Of a stretch of DNA of 64,000 bases, positions 42,553-52,786 are shown in pieces. The DNA is from Rudanella paleaurantiibacter (GTDB lineage Bacteria; Bacteroidota; Bacteroidia; Cytophagales; Spirosomataceae). The notes under the pieces were generated by a model. The model was not told where the DNA came from. It did not search any database and saw only the letters and a list, made by a program, of their open reading frames with translations. The position numbers and the translations under genes were made by a program. The stretch lies in the NCBI RefSeq assembly GCF_009184635.1, contig NZ_WELI01000006.1, positions 434,001-498,000 of the forward strand, given 5' to 3'. Numbering within the stretch: the first letter of the stretch is position 1; each line of letters starts with the position of its first letter.

Positions 42553-45500
42553 TCAACCTCTACTGCCTGCACCCGAGCGCAGAGGTCGAAATACCTGCAT
42601 AGGAGCCCCGTTGCGCGCAACGAGAACCAACGGTCCCTGCCCTGTACGAATGTGATTAATCGCCCGAATTTCGCCCCGGAGTACCAGACCGCTTTCGGTA
42701 GGTGGCACGGCGGTAAATTTGCCCGCACCGTTGTTGCGTAGGAGTAAGCCGTAGCTGGCGTCGTATCGGCCCTGATACGTGCTGACGCTGTAAAAATTAC
42801 CCCCCAGTAGTACGTCGGGCCGGCCGTCGCCTGTGACATCCTGTACATCGAACGCAAAAATGGGCGCGGTTTGAGCCAGCACGGGTAGCTTGTGTATCCG
42901 AAACCGCAGCGACTTGTCTGACTCGGTCCCCAGATTCTCAATCCACACCGACTCGAACGTATTAACCTCCCGCATGCCATCCTCAACCAGTTCCGAGGAC
43001 TCAAAAATCTCGTCCAGGGTCTTGCCCGAAAAATCGCGGTAGTTGTCGAATCGTTTGTTCAGAAACGGCAGTGATTTGCCCAGTTCATCTTTGGTGGCTA
43101 CCGGATACCACTTGTTCTGGTACCGGTAGGCCATCACCTGATCGAAGCGCGCACCTGAGTTGGTGTAGTCACGGGCATATAGCCGCACGGCCCCGTCGGT
43201 TCCGCGCCGGAATTTGGTGTTTTGGCCCAGGTTTCCGGCCAGAAAATCCATATCACCATCACCGTCGAGGTCGGCGGGTTTGAGCGTTTGCCAGAATCCC
43301 ACGGCCTGCGCCAGCCCGGTATCGTCGGCTTCGGTCAGGTTGCCACCGTCGTTGCGGTACACCCGGATTGGGGCCCAGTGACCAGCCGTAACCAGGTCGG
43401 GGTCGCCATCGCGGTCGAGGTCATGCCAGAACGCGTCGGTCAGCATACCGCCCTGTTGCAAAGCCGGGGCCCGCCGGGCGGTTTGGTCCGAGAACCGCAC
43501 GCGACCATCTCGTCCTTTGCCTTCGTTGATGAGCAGAAACGACGGGGGCGACTGTCCGTACCGGAAGCCCACCACCCGGCCCGCCACAAACAGGTCGAGG
43601 TCGCCATCGCGGTCAATATCGGCGGCTGCCACACTGCTTTTATTGGCGTGCAGGGAGGGCAACGCGAGCGAGTCTTTCTGGAACCGACCCGTACCATCGT
43701 TCAGGTAAAGCCGGTCGAGCAGTTCGAGGCTCTGCCCGGTAAACTCGTTCCCCCCCGACACCACGTACAGGTCGGGGTCACCATCACCGTCGGCATCAAA
43801 AAATAGGCTACCTACGTCTTCGCAGTTGACATCGGCCCTAAACGCGCTCGAATCCGTGCGGAAGGTGCCGTTCGGTTGCTGGACAAACAGGCAACTCGTT
43901 TGGTGACGGGCACCTCCCATAAAGAAATCGTCGAGCCCGTCGGCGTTGACGTCGGCCACGGCCAGTTTGGGGCCTTCGGTCGATACCTTGAAGGGTAGTA
44001 GCGGCTCGCGACCGAAATCGAAATACATGTTTTCGGCATGTTGGAAGGCCACCTGTGTGCTATCGCCCTCGGCAAACAGCGGTTGGGCCGGGGGGCGCAC
44101 CGGGTTGGCAATGCCCGGCCGGGCGTTGCTTTGCTTAAGCGTCAGGGCCTGATTGGCCTTTACACCGGTCAGAATCTGCCCCGTACCATCGGGCCAAAGC
44201 ACCCACAGCGAATCGACGGTGTTCTGACCGCCCAGCCCGAAGGTCAGGCGGGGCTCTACCGACGACATAAAGCCGCGTGTTGGGCTGTTTTGTTGCAATA
44301 ACAGGCCGGTTTTCGTTTTCAGAACCACTTTGGCGCCTACCCCAAACCGGTTTGAGCCGGTGCCGGTCAGGTTTACTTGCAGAAAATGGTTGTTGGTGAG
44401 CGTGTTCGCCTGGTTTTCGAAAATACCGGCCGGGCTGTTTATGTTGTTCGTAATCAGGTCGAGGTCGCCATCGTTGTCCAGGTCGGCATAGGCGGCTCCG
44501 TTGGTGTAGCCCGTCTCGGCAAAGCCCCAATCGAACGATTTGTCCACAAATTGCAGGCTGTCGGTGCCTTTGTAGAGGTACGGATGCACGCGGCCATCGG
44601 GCATTTGGGCTAGGGCATCGTTGGAGGCATTTGGCCCAAACGTCTGCGACGAGATGTACTTGAGATACTCCAGGTCGTTGGGTCGCCGAACAATACCGTT
44701 GGAGATAAACAGGTCTTTGATGCCGTCGTTATCGAAGTCGGCCAGCAGGGGTGCCCAGCTCCAGTCGGTGGCGGCAATCCCGGCCATGAGCCCAATATCG
44801 ATAAACCGTTGCCCGGCCATGCTCAGTTGCAGGCAGTTGCGGGTGTATTGGTTCATGTACCCGTACGTGAGTTTGTACTGGTAAATGTCGAGTGGGTCTT
44901 CGCCGTTGGAGGCTTTCTCAACAGCCGGGTCTTCGGGGTACATATCCACCGAAATCACATCCTGAAATCCGTCGTTGTTGATGTCGGCCACGTCGTTCCC
45001 CATCGAGAAACGACTTGTATGGCCAAACGCTTTCCGTACTTCTTCCCGAAAGCCGCCTTTCTGATTGTTAACGTAGTAGTAATCGTCTTCGTGGAAGTCG
45101 TTGGAAATGTACAGGTCTTCCCAACCGTCGTTGTTTATATCGGCTACCGATACCCCCAGCCCGTAGCCCATTACGGTGGCAAAAATACCGGCCTGTTCGC
45201 TTACGTCGGTAAAGCCTTTGGTGCCACCATCGTTCCGAAACAGGTAATCGCCCGATTCGCGGTTGCGGATGAGCCGGGTGCGCACGTGGTCGTAACTGCG
45301 GGAGGTGTGCACAGCATGGTTGAGCAGAAAGCAGTCGAGGTCGCCATCGTGGTCGTAATCGAAAAAGGTGGCTTGTGTTGAGAAGCCAGCAAAATCGAGA
45401 CCATATTCGGCGGCTCGTTCGGTAAACGTCGGAATGCTCAGACCGTCGGGGCCTTTCGTACCGGGGCCGTTGTTAATGTACAGCTGATTGGCACCCTTCA

Positions 45501-45936
45501 ACCCTTTGAACTGACTCACAGCGCACACGTAAATATCGAGCCAGCCATCGCCGTTTACATCGGCCACGGTGACGCCGGTTTGCCAGTCGGCCTTACCGTT
45601 GTCGGCCTTAGCGGGTTGGGTCACGTCGTCGAACTGCATCCCGCCCCGGTTCAGGTACAGCTTGTTGGGCTGCTGGTTCGAAACAAAATACAGGTCAGTT
45701 TTACCGTCATTGTTAAAATCGCCGGCGGCTACCCCTCCTCCGTTGTAGAAGTAGAGGTAATCCAGAATAGACAGACTGTCGGTTTCGTGCAGCTGATTCT
45801 GGAAACGGATACCGGTCCGGGTCGAGTCGAGCCGGGCAAACAGGCTATCTTTAGCCGGTTCGGAGCCGCCCGAACAGGCCGACAGCAGCACCGGTAGCCC
45901 GATGATTAACCCGAGAAAAACGCGTAGTTGGGTCAT
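42553..45936 (-). CDS. CRTAC1-like FG-GAP/VCBS repeat lipoprotein with ASPIC/UnbV domain (copy 1)
   Basis: An 1127-residue lipoprotein (signal GLIIGLPVLLSAC, Cys21), last gene of the SusC/SusD operon. It is built from about a dozen FG-GAP/VCBS repeats with the calcium-binding pattern DxNxDGxxD, for example GDFNNDGKTDLYFVSN, ADVNGDGWLDIYVC, FDYDHDGDLDCFLLN and ADLDNDGDLDLITN. An ASPIC/UnbV domain lies at about residues 520-600 (GVGAKVVLKTKTG, GFMSSVEPRLTFGLGG and WVLWPDGTGQIL). The repeats should form one or two beta-propellers on the cell surface. The function is unknown; adhesion or substrate binding is plausible. The C-terminus ends GAPMQVFRPLRSG. Confidence 0.85.
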   Translation of the reverse strand: MTQLRVFLGLIIGLPVLLSACSGGSEPAKDSLFARLDSTRTGIRFQNQLHETDSLSILDYLYFYNGGGVAAGDFNNDGKTDLYFVSNQQPNKLYLNRGGMQFDDVTQPAKADNGKADWQTGVTVADVNGDGWLDIYVCAVSQFKGLKGANQLYINNGPGTKGPDGLSIPTFTERAAEYGLDFAGFSTQATFFDYDHDGDLDCFLLNHAVHTSRSYDHVRTRLIRNRESGDYLFRNDGGTKGFTDVSEQAGIFATVMGYGLGVSVADINNDGWEDLYISNDFHEDDYYYVNNQKGGFREEVRKAFGHTSRFSMGNDVADINNDGFQDVISVDMYPEDPAVEKASNGEDPLDIYQYKLTYGYMNQYTRNCLQLSMAGQRFIDIGLMAGIAATDWSWAPLLADFDNDGIKDLFISNGIVRRPNDLEYLKYISSQTFGPNASNDALAQMPDGRVHPYLYKGTDSLQFVDKSFDWGFAETGYTNGAAYADLDNDGDLDLITNNINSPAGIFENQANTLTNNHFLQVNLTGTGSNRFGVGAKVVLKTKTGLLLQQNSPTRGFMSSVEPRLTFGLGGQNTVDSLWVLWPDGTGQILTGVKANQALTLKQSNARPGIANPVRPPAQPLFAEGDSTQVAFQHAENMYFDFGREPLLPFKVSTEGPKLAVADVNADGLDDFFMGGARHQTSCLFVQQPNGTFRTDSSAFRADVNCEDVGSLFFDADGDGDPDLYVVSGGNEFTGQSLELLDRLYLNDGTGRFQKDSLALPSLHANKSSVAAADIDRDGDLDLFVAGRVVGFRYGQSPPSFLLINEGKGRDGRVRFSDQTARRAPALQQGGMLTDAFWHDLDRDGDPDLVTAGHWAPIRVYRNDGGNLTEADDTGLAQAVGFWQTLKPADLDGDGDMDFLAGNLGQNTKFRRGTDGAVRLYARDYTNSGARFDQVMAYRYQNKWYPVATKDELGKSLPFLNKRFDNYRDFSGKTLDEIFESSELVEDGMREVNTFESVWIENLGTESDKSLRFRIHKLPVLAQTAPIFAFDVQDVTGDGRPDVLLGGNFYSVSTYQGRYDASYGLLLRNNGAGKFTAVPPTESGLVLRGEIRAINHIRTGQGPLVLVARNGAPMQVFRPLRSGAGSRG

Positions 45937-45947
45937 GGAGTTGAGTC

Positions 45948-48900
45948 TTACTTCAGCCGGGAGATAAGTTGGGCCCGGTCATTATTCTTGGCCAATGCAA
46001 TGAATTGCTTGCCGTTGGCACCGCGTACGGGTAACATCTGACGCACTTGTCCGCGCACCATGAAACCAGTTTGTTCGGGGCGGGTTGGCTTAAGCTGAAG
46101 CTTACCATTGCCCAGCAACAACAGGCCGTAGTTGGCATCGTACCGACCCAGTTCGGTGAGCACGTCGAAGAAGTTGCCGGTCAGCAGCAGGTCGAGATGT
46201 CCGTCGCGGTTGTAGTCGTCAGCCAGAATCGCGTGGATAGGCGAGGTTTGGGCTTCCAGCGGCAGGGCCTGTAGTCGGAACACCCCGTTACCATCGTTGA
46301 TGAGCAGCGAGGTAGCCCCGGTATGCACCGTTCGAACGGTCATGCCTTCGCGCTGCCCAGCGTTGAAAATAGCTTCAAAGCTGGCATTGGCGTAGTCGGT
46401 ATGCTTAATGTACTGCGTTTTAATCGACGGAATCCGTTTCTGCAAATCGGGTTTTTGCACCATCACGCAGGGTCGGCGCTCCCCGTCCTGCGTGGGTCGG
46501 TAGCAAGTCATGATCTGCTCATAGGCTCCGTTGCGGTCAAAATCGTTGCCGTATAGTTGGGCGGGCTCGTCGGGGGTGGCCGTCAGTCGGGAGTTAAGCC
46601 CAAGGTTACCCACCACAAAGTCAAGGTCGCCATCGCGGTCGAGGTCGGCAGCCTGAATACTGTTCCACCAGCCACCCGATTGCTCCAGCACGTCGCTCTC
46701 CAGGCGTTCGAAACCCTTGCCCGCTTTGTTTTTCAGAATCGTGATGGGCATCCAGTCGCCAACCAGAACCAGGTCGGGGTAGCTGTCTTTGTCTATATCA
46801 GCCCAAACGGCATCTTTCACCATCCCGATTTCGTCGGCAAACGGAATCAGCGTGGCTACGTCGTTGCGGAAATTGCCCTTACCGTCGTTCACCAGCAAGA
46901 CTTGCGGTGGGTTTTTGCCGTACTGACCGGGTATTTGCCGTCCACCCACAAACAAATCGAGGTCACCATCGCGGTCGAAGTCGGCGGCTTTTACGCAGGA
47001 GTTAGCCACCAGCGTGCGGGCCAACCGACGGTCCCAGACAAAGTTACCGGCTCCGTCGTTGATGTACAGGCGGTCGAGCAGGGGGCCGGGGTCGTCGAAC
47101 TCGTTGCCGCCCGTGGCTACGTACAAATCTAAATCACGGTCGCCATCGGCGTCGAAAAAGGTAGCGGCTACATCCTCAGAGTATAGGGCATCGAGTAGGA
47201 AAGGCTGTTTTTGCGGCTCAAAAGTGCCATCGGGGCGTTGGCGCATAAGTACACGGGGCATATCAACGGCCCCACCCATAAACACATCGTCGAGGCCATC
47301 GCCGTTTACATCGCCCACGGCCAACGCCGGTCCCTCGCGCGAGAGCATCTGTTTCAGCAACCCATCGCGGTTGTAATCGACAAACTCATTTTCGCGGTGT
47401 ACGAGGCTGAACCGGGCAGGCTCGGTCACGTCGGCAAACCAGTTTCCGCTTTTGATGGGAGCCGCCCCTACCGGTACGGCCGGGGCCGTTTGGTCCGCTT
47501 TGGTGTAAGCCAGCGTGAGAGTCGTGTTGGCTTTGGGTTGCCGAATGACCTGTTTCCGGTTGTCGGGCCAGATTACCGTGACCGAGTCAATGGCGGGGGA
47601 GTCGCCCAGGCCGAACACCATCGTCAAGTCGACCGACGACTGAAAACCCCGATTGGGCATCTGTTGCAGATACTGGGTTTGGCCGGGCTGATGCACAAAT
47701 ACCTTTGTTCCAATGCCGTTGGGGTTACCACCGTTGCCCGCCAGTTTTACGCGCAGGTATTGCTTCTTAAACTGCTCCACGGCCCGGTTTTTATAGATCG
47801 AAACGGGCGCATCGTTGTTGTTCACTACCAGGTCGAGGTCGCCGTCGTTGTCGAGGTCACCATAGGCCGAGCCATTCGAGAACGAGGGCGTGTCGAGGCC
47901 CCAGGCTTTGGCTTCGTTGGCAAACTGCAAACCATTGGCTCCCAGATTGCGGAACGCGTAATTGGACAGGGGCGTGGAGCCCATTTTGTTGACGTACTCT
48001 TTGTAATCAAACTTTTTGGTGCCCTCAATCATGCTCTGCAAGTCGGGGTTGTCGGCCAAAAATGCGATAAAGTCCTGATCGGTAAGGTCTTTCAGAATCC
48101 CGTTGGCCACAAACACATCTTTCAGGCCGTCCATGTCCATGTCGAACAGCAGGGCACCCCAGCTCCAGTCAGTGGCGTAGGTACCCGTCATACGGCCTAT
48201 TTCCGAGAATGTGCCGTTGCCGTTGTTGAGGTGCAGCATGTTGCGCGAGTCCTGATGGTAAAAGTCCCGCGACTCTTTCAGTTGGTTCAGTTCGTAGCTG
48301 TCGAACGAGGTGGTGGTTTTAAGCCGATAATCGTTTTCGGGCATCATGTCGGTCACGAAGATGTCCAGATTACCGTCGTTATTAATGTCGGCTACGTCGG
48401 CACCCATCGAGGCCAGGCTGATGTGGCCCATCTGGTTCTTGCTGTCTTCCTTAAACGTGCCGTTCTGTTGGTTGATGTACAGGTAGTCGCGCTCGTAGAA
48501 GTCGTTGGAAATATAAATGTCGGGCCAATTGTCGTTGTTCACATCGCCGATGGTGATGCCCAGCCCGAAACCAATGAGCGAACCGTAAATACCCGCTTCT
48601 TCGGAAACGTCGACGAAAAGAGGAGAGGAGGCTGCTTCGGATGACGCATTCGCTTTCCCCTCTTTCTTCCGTTCCTCCAGCCTGTTTTTGAACAGTTTGT
48701 CGCCCCCCAGTCGGTCTCGGGTGTCGCGGGTGTTGGCAAAACCGAGCCGGTCCATCGGGGTGAAACTGTTGTTGAGCAGGTACATATCGAGGTCACCGTC
48801 GCGGTCGTAGTCGAAAAAGGCCGCGTGGGTCGAGAAGCCCCCGTCGACCAGCCCGTACTCAGCGGCTTTCTCCACGAAGGTGGGCATGGCTACCTCGCCG

Positions 48901-49388
48901 GGTTTGGCCGGGGTTTTCACGCCCTGATTAATGTAGAGCTGATTGCCGCGTTCGTCGCGACTGCCGGAGTTGCACACGTAAATGTCGAGCCAGCCATCAC
49001 CGTTCACATCGGCCAGCGTTACCCCCGTCGACCAGAACTTCTTGCCGCTGATACCCACCGATTGGGTGGCGTTCACAAACTTGATGTCGCTTGTGCCGGG
49101 CTGTGTATTGTTGAGATAGAGCTGGTTGTCCTCAAAATTAGACGTCAGAAACAGGTCAGGTCGGCCGTCGTTGTTCACATCACCAATGGCCACTCCACCC
49201 CCGTTGTAGAAGTTCCGGTAGTTGAAGATATTAAAGTTTTTACGGTCTAAGCTCCGGTTGGCAAAGTCGACGCCGGTTTGGCTGGCGGGCAGGCTTTCAA
49301 ACAGCGTCGGGCCGTCGGTTCCTCCGCATCCGACCAGTAGGGTAGTGAGGGCTGCTGCGCCAATCCATTTAGGGAATGAGTTCAACAT
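45948..49388 (-). CDS. CRTAC1-like FG-GAP/VCBS repeat lipoprotein with ASPIC/UnbV domain (copy 2)
   Basis: An 1146-residue paralogue of the other two, with lipoprotein signal ALTTLLVGC (Cys21). The opening FYNGGGVAIGDVNNDGRPDL is the same in design as the other copies. It carries the same repeat layout (ADVNGDGWLDIYVCNSGS, ADINNDGNLDIFVTDMMP, ADLDRDGDLDFVVGNLGLN) and the ASPIC/UnbV segment (GIGTKVFVHQPGQ, FQSSVDLTMVFGLG). It has an extra Lys/Glu-rich piece near residue 235 (RLEERKKEGKANASSEAASS). It starts 5 bases after the stop of copy 3 and ends 11 bases before copy 1. No enzyme motif is visible. Confidence 0.85.
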   Translation of the reverse strand: MLNSFPKWIGAAALTTLLVGCGGTDGPTLFESLPASQTGVDFANRSLDRKNFNIFNYRNFYNGGGVAIGDVNNDGRPDLFLTSNFEDNQLYLNNTQPGTSDIKFVNATQSVGISGKKFWSTGVTLADVNGDGWLDIYVCNSGSRDERGNQLYINQGVKTPAKPGEVAMPTFVEKAAEYGLVDGGFSTHAAFFDYDRDGDLDMYLLNNSFTPMDRLGFANTRDTRDRLGGDKLFKNRLEERKKEGKANASSEAASSPLFVDVSEEAGIYGSLIGFGLGITIGDVNNDNWPDIYISNDFYERDYLYINQQNGTFKEDSKNQMGHISLASMGADVADINNDGNLDIFVTDMMPENDYRLKTTTSFDSYELNQLKESRDFYHQDSRNMLHLNNGNGTFSEIGRMTGTYATDWSWGALLFDMDMDGLKDVFVANGILKDLTDQDFIAFLADNPDLQSMIEGTKKFDYKEYVNKMGSTPLSNYAFRNLGANGLQFANEAKAWGLDTPSFSNGSAYGDLDNDGDLDLVVNNNDAPVSIYKNRAVEQFKKQYLRVKLAGNGGNPNGIGTKVFVHQPGQTQYLQQMPNRGFQSSVDLTMVFGLGDSPAIDSVTVIWPDNRKQVIRQPKANTTLTLAYTKADQTAPAVPVGAAPIKSGNWFADVTEPARFSLVHRENEFVDYNRDGLLKQMLSREGPALAVGDVNGDGLDDVFMGGAVDMPRVLMRQRPDGTFEPQKQPFLLDALYSEDVAATFFDADGDRDLDLYVATGGNEFDDPGPLLDRLYINDGAGNFVWDRRLARTLVANSCVKAADFDRDGDLDLFVGGRQIPGQYGKNPPQVLLVNDGKGNFRNDVATLIPFADEIGMVKDAVWADIDKDSYPDLVLVGDWMPITILKNKAGKGFERLESDVLEQSGGWWNSIQAADLDRDGDLDFVVGNLGLNSRLTATPDEPAQLYGNDFDRNGAYEQIMTCYRPTQDGERRPCVMVQKPDLQKRIPSIKTQYIKHTDYANASFEAIFNAGQREGMTVRTVHTGATSLLINDGNGVFRLQALPLEAQTSPIHAILADDYNRDGHLDLLLTGNFFDVLTELGRYDANYGLLLLGNGKLQLKPTRPEQTGFMVRGQVRQMLPVRGANGKQFIALAKNNDRAQLISRLK

Positions 49389-49393
49389 GGGTT

Positions 49394-52300
49394 TTACTTT
49401 CCTTTGTTCAGTACGGTGATTCCTTGGCCGTGTGTGCTAATAAAGAGTTGATTCCCGGCCTGCTTGGCGTCGCGTACGTCGCCTTGTACAAACAGGCCGG
49501 TTTGGGTCGAGGGCAGTTCAGCAAACTGCCAGTTTCCGCGGTTAGCCAGTACCAGACCCCGGTTGGCATCGACCTTGCCAATGCGTAACCGAAACTGGCT
49601 GTTGTTGCCCAGCAAAAGGAGGTCGGGCTTGCCGTTCCGGTCGAAATCGTGGACTACAATCCCGTACACCGGTGCCGACTGCGCCAGTATGGGCAACGTA
49701 TGCGGCACCAGCTTACCGTTGTTGTTTTCAAGCACGAGGGTCTGCACCGTTGTGAGCTGTTTCTGTTGGCTCTGTTTCAACTGTTCAGGGTCGAAGCAAT
49801 CGGCGAGGGTTGCCCCTGCGTAGAGTTTGTAGCTCGTAAATTTCCGGCGTAACACTGGCAACTGCTCACACAGCTCATCGCGGGAGTAAGCCGGGAATAC
49901 CCCACCACCCACAGTGTAGTTCATCACAAAATCGATGGTGCCATTCGCATCGAAGTCGTTGTAAATAAGCGTGGCAGGTTGCTCTGCTGACGCCCGAATG
50001 GGCGTATTCAGCCCCAGATTGCCTACAATCAGGTCGTCGTCGCCATCGCCGTCGAGGTCGGCTTTTTCAAGACGATTCCACCAGCCGGCCAGGTCGTCGT
50101 ATCGTTGGGCCGCCTTGGGGTCGAAGGTGCCGCGTTGGTTAAGTAAGGTTGTTACGGGCATCCATTCACCCACCACCACCAGATCGGGCCAGCCGTTGCG
50201 GTCCAGGTCGGTCACGGCAATGTCGGAAACCAGCCCCAGGTTGCCCAGCGACTGTTTGCGGAACCGGGCCTTGCCCTCATTGATGAGTAAAAAGGTTTCG
50301 TCGGATAGCGGGAACCGGTACGATTGAATCGACCCGCCCACAATCAAATCCAGATCCCCGTCGCGGTCCAGATCGAGTGCCTTCACGCAACTGCTATTGG
50401 TAGTTTCGGCCGGTAGCGGGGCCGGCACAAACCGCCCTTGTTGGTTGAGCCAAAGCCCATCCTGCCGGTGGTCGGGCTCGCGCGCGGCATACCCGCCATT
50501 CACCACGTACAGGTCGAGGGTTCCGTCGCCGTTTAAGTCGGCCAGCAGGGCATCCTGATTGGTTTTTCCCTCCCGGACCGGACGGTCCAGTCCGGGACCG
50601 TCCAGTCCGGGAACCGCAACGGGTTGGAATGTGCCGCCTGCCTGGCGAAAGAGTTGCCCCTGTTGCCGGGCATTACCGCATACAAACAGGTCGGGCTGTC
50701 CGTCGGCATCAATATCCCCAATAGCCATTCGGGGGCCGGTGGCGGTGTACTGCATGGGTAGCAGCACCTGCCGGTCAAACGCGTTGATGGAATCGGGTCG
50801 GTGCGCGTACGGCACGGTAGGCCCGGCTGTAAATAGGGTTGCTGGCGTTGGCGTAGTGGGTTGCTGGGTTGCCGTTGCGCTGCGGTACGAGAGGGTCAGT
50901 GTTTGATCGGGTTTGACCGAGGGGAGCGTTTGCGTGCGTCCGTCGGGCCAGCGCACCGTCACCCGAACGGGCTCGGCCGAGGCTCCCAGCCCAAACAGCA
51001 GGTTATCGTGGCTGCACGATTCGAACCCCCGCGTTGGGAAATACTCCTGCACCTGCGTTTGCCCGGCTCGTTCAACCGTCAGACGCGCCCCAATGCCAAA
51101 GGGGTTTTGGGTAGGTCCCTGTAGCCGGAGGCTCAGGTAATGACTTTGGGTACGCTCGCGGGCCTGATTTTGGTACACGCGGGCTGGTTCGTTGAGGTTG
51201 TTGGTGATCAGGTCGAGGTCGCCGTCGTTGTCGAGGTCGGCATAGGCGCACCCGTTCGACGTGGTGAGTTCGTCAAAACCCCAGGCTTGCTGCTGATTAC
51301 TGAAGGTCAGATCGCCGTTGTTGCGAAAAATGTAGTTTTTAGAGCGAGTACTGGGCATCTGCTTAATCTGCTCCAGCACTGGCAGCGACTTCCCTTCGGC
51401 ATCATCCGAAAATTTGACAAAATCGGCATCGGTAAAGTCGCGCAGTACCCCGTTGGTCACAAAAATATCCTTGAAGCCATCCAGATCGTAGTCGGCCAGT
51501 AGCACTCCCCAGCTCCAGTCAGTAGCGGCTACGCCCGCCAATTGACCCAGTTCGGAAAAGGTGCCGTTGGGCTGTTGCACCTGAAGCATATTGCGCATGT
51601 TCTGATGCCAGAAACCATTGCGAAGCTGGGCCTGATACACATTCCAGTTGTCGGGCCAGGGTAGGGTTTTCTGACGCTCGTTGCTCTCCGGCATCATGTC
51701 GAGCGTCATCAGGTCAGGGCGGTTATCGTTGTTGATGTCAGCTACATCGGCACCCATCGATGAGTATGAAGTATGGGCGATTCGGGACCGGAGTTCGTCG
51801 CGAAAAACGGGGCCATCTGTGCCGGTTGTTCCCTGATTGATGTAGCAGTAATCGTCTTCCACGAAATCGTTGGTGACGTAAATATCGGGCCATCCGTCGT
51901 TGTTCAGGTCCGATACAGCGCAGCTCAACCCAAAACCGAGGGGGTTGCCCCGAATGCCTGCCTGCTCCGATACGTCGACGAAGCGGTTGCCCTCATTCCG
52001 AAACAGCTTGTCGCCCGCGTTGGGGTCGCGCCGGTTGCGCATTACAGCGGCCTCCTGCCGTTGGTAGTTTGAGAGGTTGTGATTGATTAGGAAACAGTCA
52101 AGGTCGCCGTCGCGGTCGTAATCAAAAAAGGTGGCCTGTACCGAATAACCCCGGTCATCGAGGCCGTATTGAGCCGCCTGTTCGGTGAAGGTAAGGTTGT
52201 GGTTGTTGATGAAAAGTTGGTTTGGCCGCTCGGTTTCGGGGTGGAGCCCCGAGTAGCAAATGTAGATATCGAGCCAGCCATCAGCGTTTACATCGGCGAG

Positions 52301-52654
52301 GGTTACACCGGTTTTCCAGCCGCCCGGCCGCCCCGAGATACCGGCTTTGTCGGTCATGTCCGAAAAGGCCAGTTTGGCGGTGCCGGGTTCGGTTTGGTTG
52401 ATGTATAGCTTGTTGCCAACCTGATTGCCAGTAAACAGGAGGTCGACCCGGCCGTCGTTGTTCAGATCGCCAGCGGCTACCCCCCCTCCATTATAAAAAT
52501 ACTCAAATGCGAGTACGTTTTCCCCCTCTGTTTCCTGTAGTTGATTGGTAAACGTGATACCGGTCTGGGCCGGGTCGGTTTTTTCAAACAACGGAGTGTC
52601 CGTTGAACAGGAGCCAAGAGCGAGTAACGCACTCAACAATACTAGGTTTCTCAT
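49394..52654 (-). CDS. CRTAC1-like FG-GAP/VCBS repeat lipoprotein with ASPIC/UnbV domain (copy 3)
   Basis: A 1086-residue paralogue and the first of the three in the operon, with lipoprotein signal LLSALLALGSC (Cys16). It opens with FYNGGGVAAGDLNNDGRVDL. It shows the same order of FG-GAP repeats, ASPIC/UnbV domain (FGIGARLTVERAG, GFESCSHDNLLFGLGA, TVRWPDGRTQTL; here Cys-Ser-His replaces the usual SSV) and a second repeat block to the end. It lies 132 bases downstream of SusD. The three paralogues differ clearly in sequence, so this is an old triplication rather than a recent one. Confidence 0.85.
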   Translation of the reverse strand: MRNLVLLSALLALGSCSTDTPLFEKTDPAQTGITFTNQLQETEGENVLAFEYFYNGGGVAAGDLNNDGRVDLLFTGNQVGNKLYINQTEPGTAKLAFSDMTDKAGISGRPGGWKTGVTLADVNADGWLDIYICYSGLHPETERPNQLFINNHNLTFTEQAAQYGLDDRGYSVQATFFDYDRDGDLDCFLINHNLSNYQRQEAAVMRNRRDPNAGDKLFRNEGNRFVDVSEQAGIRGNPLGFGLSCAVSDLNNDGWPDIYVTNDFVEDDYCYINQGTTGTDGPVFRDELRSRIAHTSYSSMGADVADINNDNRPDLMTLDMMPESNERQKTLPWPDNWNVYQAQLRNGFWHQNMRNMLQVQQPNGTFSELGQLAGVAATDWSWGVLLADYDLDGFKDIFVTNGVLRDFTDADFVKFSDDAEGKSLPVLEQIKQMPSTRSKNYIFRNNGDLTFSNQQQAWGFDELTTSNGCAYADLDNDGDLDLITNNLNEPARVYQNQARERTQSHYLSLRLQGPTQNPFGIGARLTVERAGQTQVQEYFPTRGFESCSHDNLLFGLGASAEPVRVTVRWPDGRTQTLPSVKPDQTLTLSYRSATATQQPTTPTPATLFTAGPTVPYAHRPDSINAFDRQVLLPMQYTATGPRMAIGDIDADGQPDLFVCGNARQQGQLFRQAGGTFQPVAVPGLDGPGLDRPVREGKTNQDALLADLNGDGTLDLYVVNGGYAAREPDHRQDGLWLNQQGRFVPAPLPAETTNSSCVKALDLDRDGDLDLIVGGSIQSYRFPLSDETFLLINEGKARFRKQSLGNLGLVSDIAVTDLDRNGWPDLVVVGEWMPVTTLLNQRGTFDPKAAQRYDDLAGWWNRLEKADLDGDGDDDLIVGNLGLNTPIRASAEQPATLIYNDFDANGTIDFVMNYTVGGGVFPAYSRDELCEQLPVLRRKFTSYKLYAGATLADCFDPEQLKQSQQKQLTTVQTLVLENNNGKLVPHTLPILAQSAPVYGIVVHDFDRNGKPDLLLLGNNSQFRLRIGKVDANRGLVLANRGNWQFAELPSTQTGLFVQGDVRDAKQAGNQLFISTHGQGITVLNKGK

Positions 52655-52786
52655 TACCCGTTAAAACGTCTATCGCTCGTGATAAGTGCAGCCATCCGGG
52701 TAGATTCTTACCCTTTCTGGTCAGGTTAGAATGCAAACAGCAGCCCTCAACGAGCTGCTGTTTGCCGAAATACAGATTAGTTACGC

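Noticed and set aside
47211-48644. Long open frame (477 codons) on the + strand inside CRTAC1-like copy 2
   Set aside because: It is antisense to a gene full of Asp/Asn/Gly repeat codons, which leave the opposite strand free of stops. Its translation (many VVEV, VKVAIAV pieces) is just the repeat read backwards.
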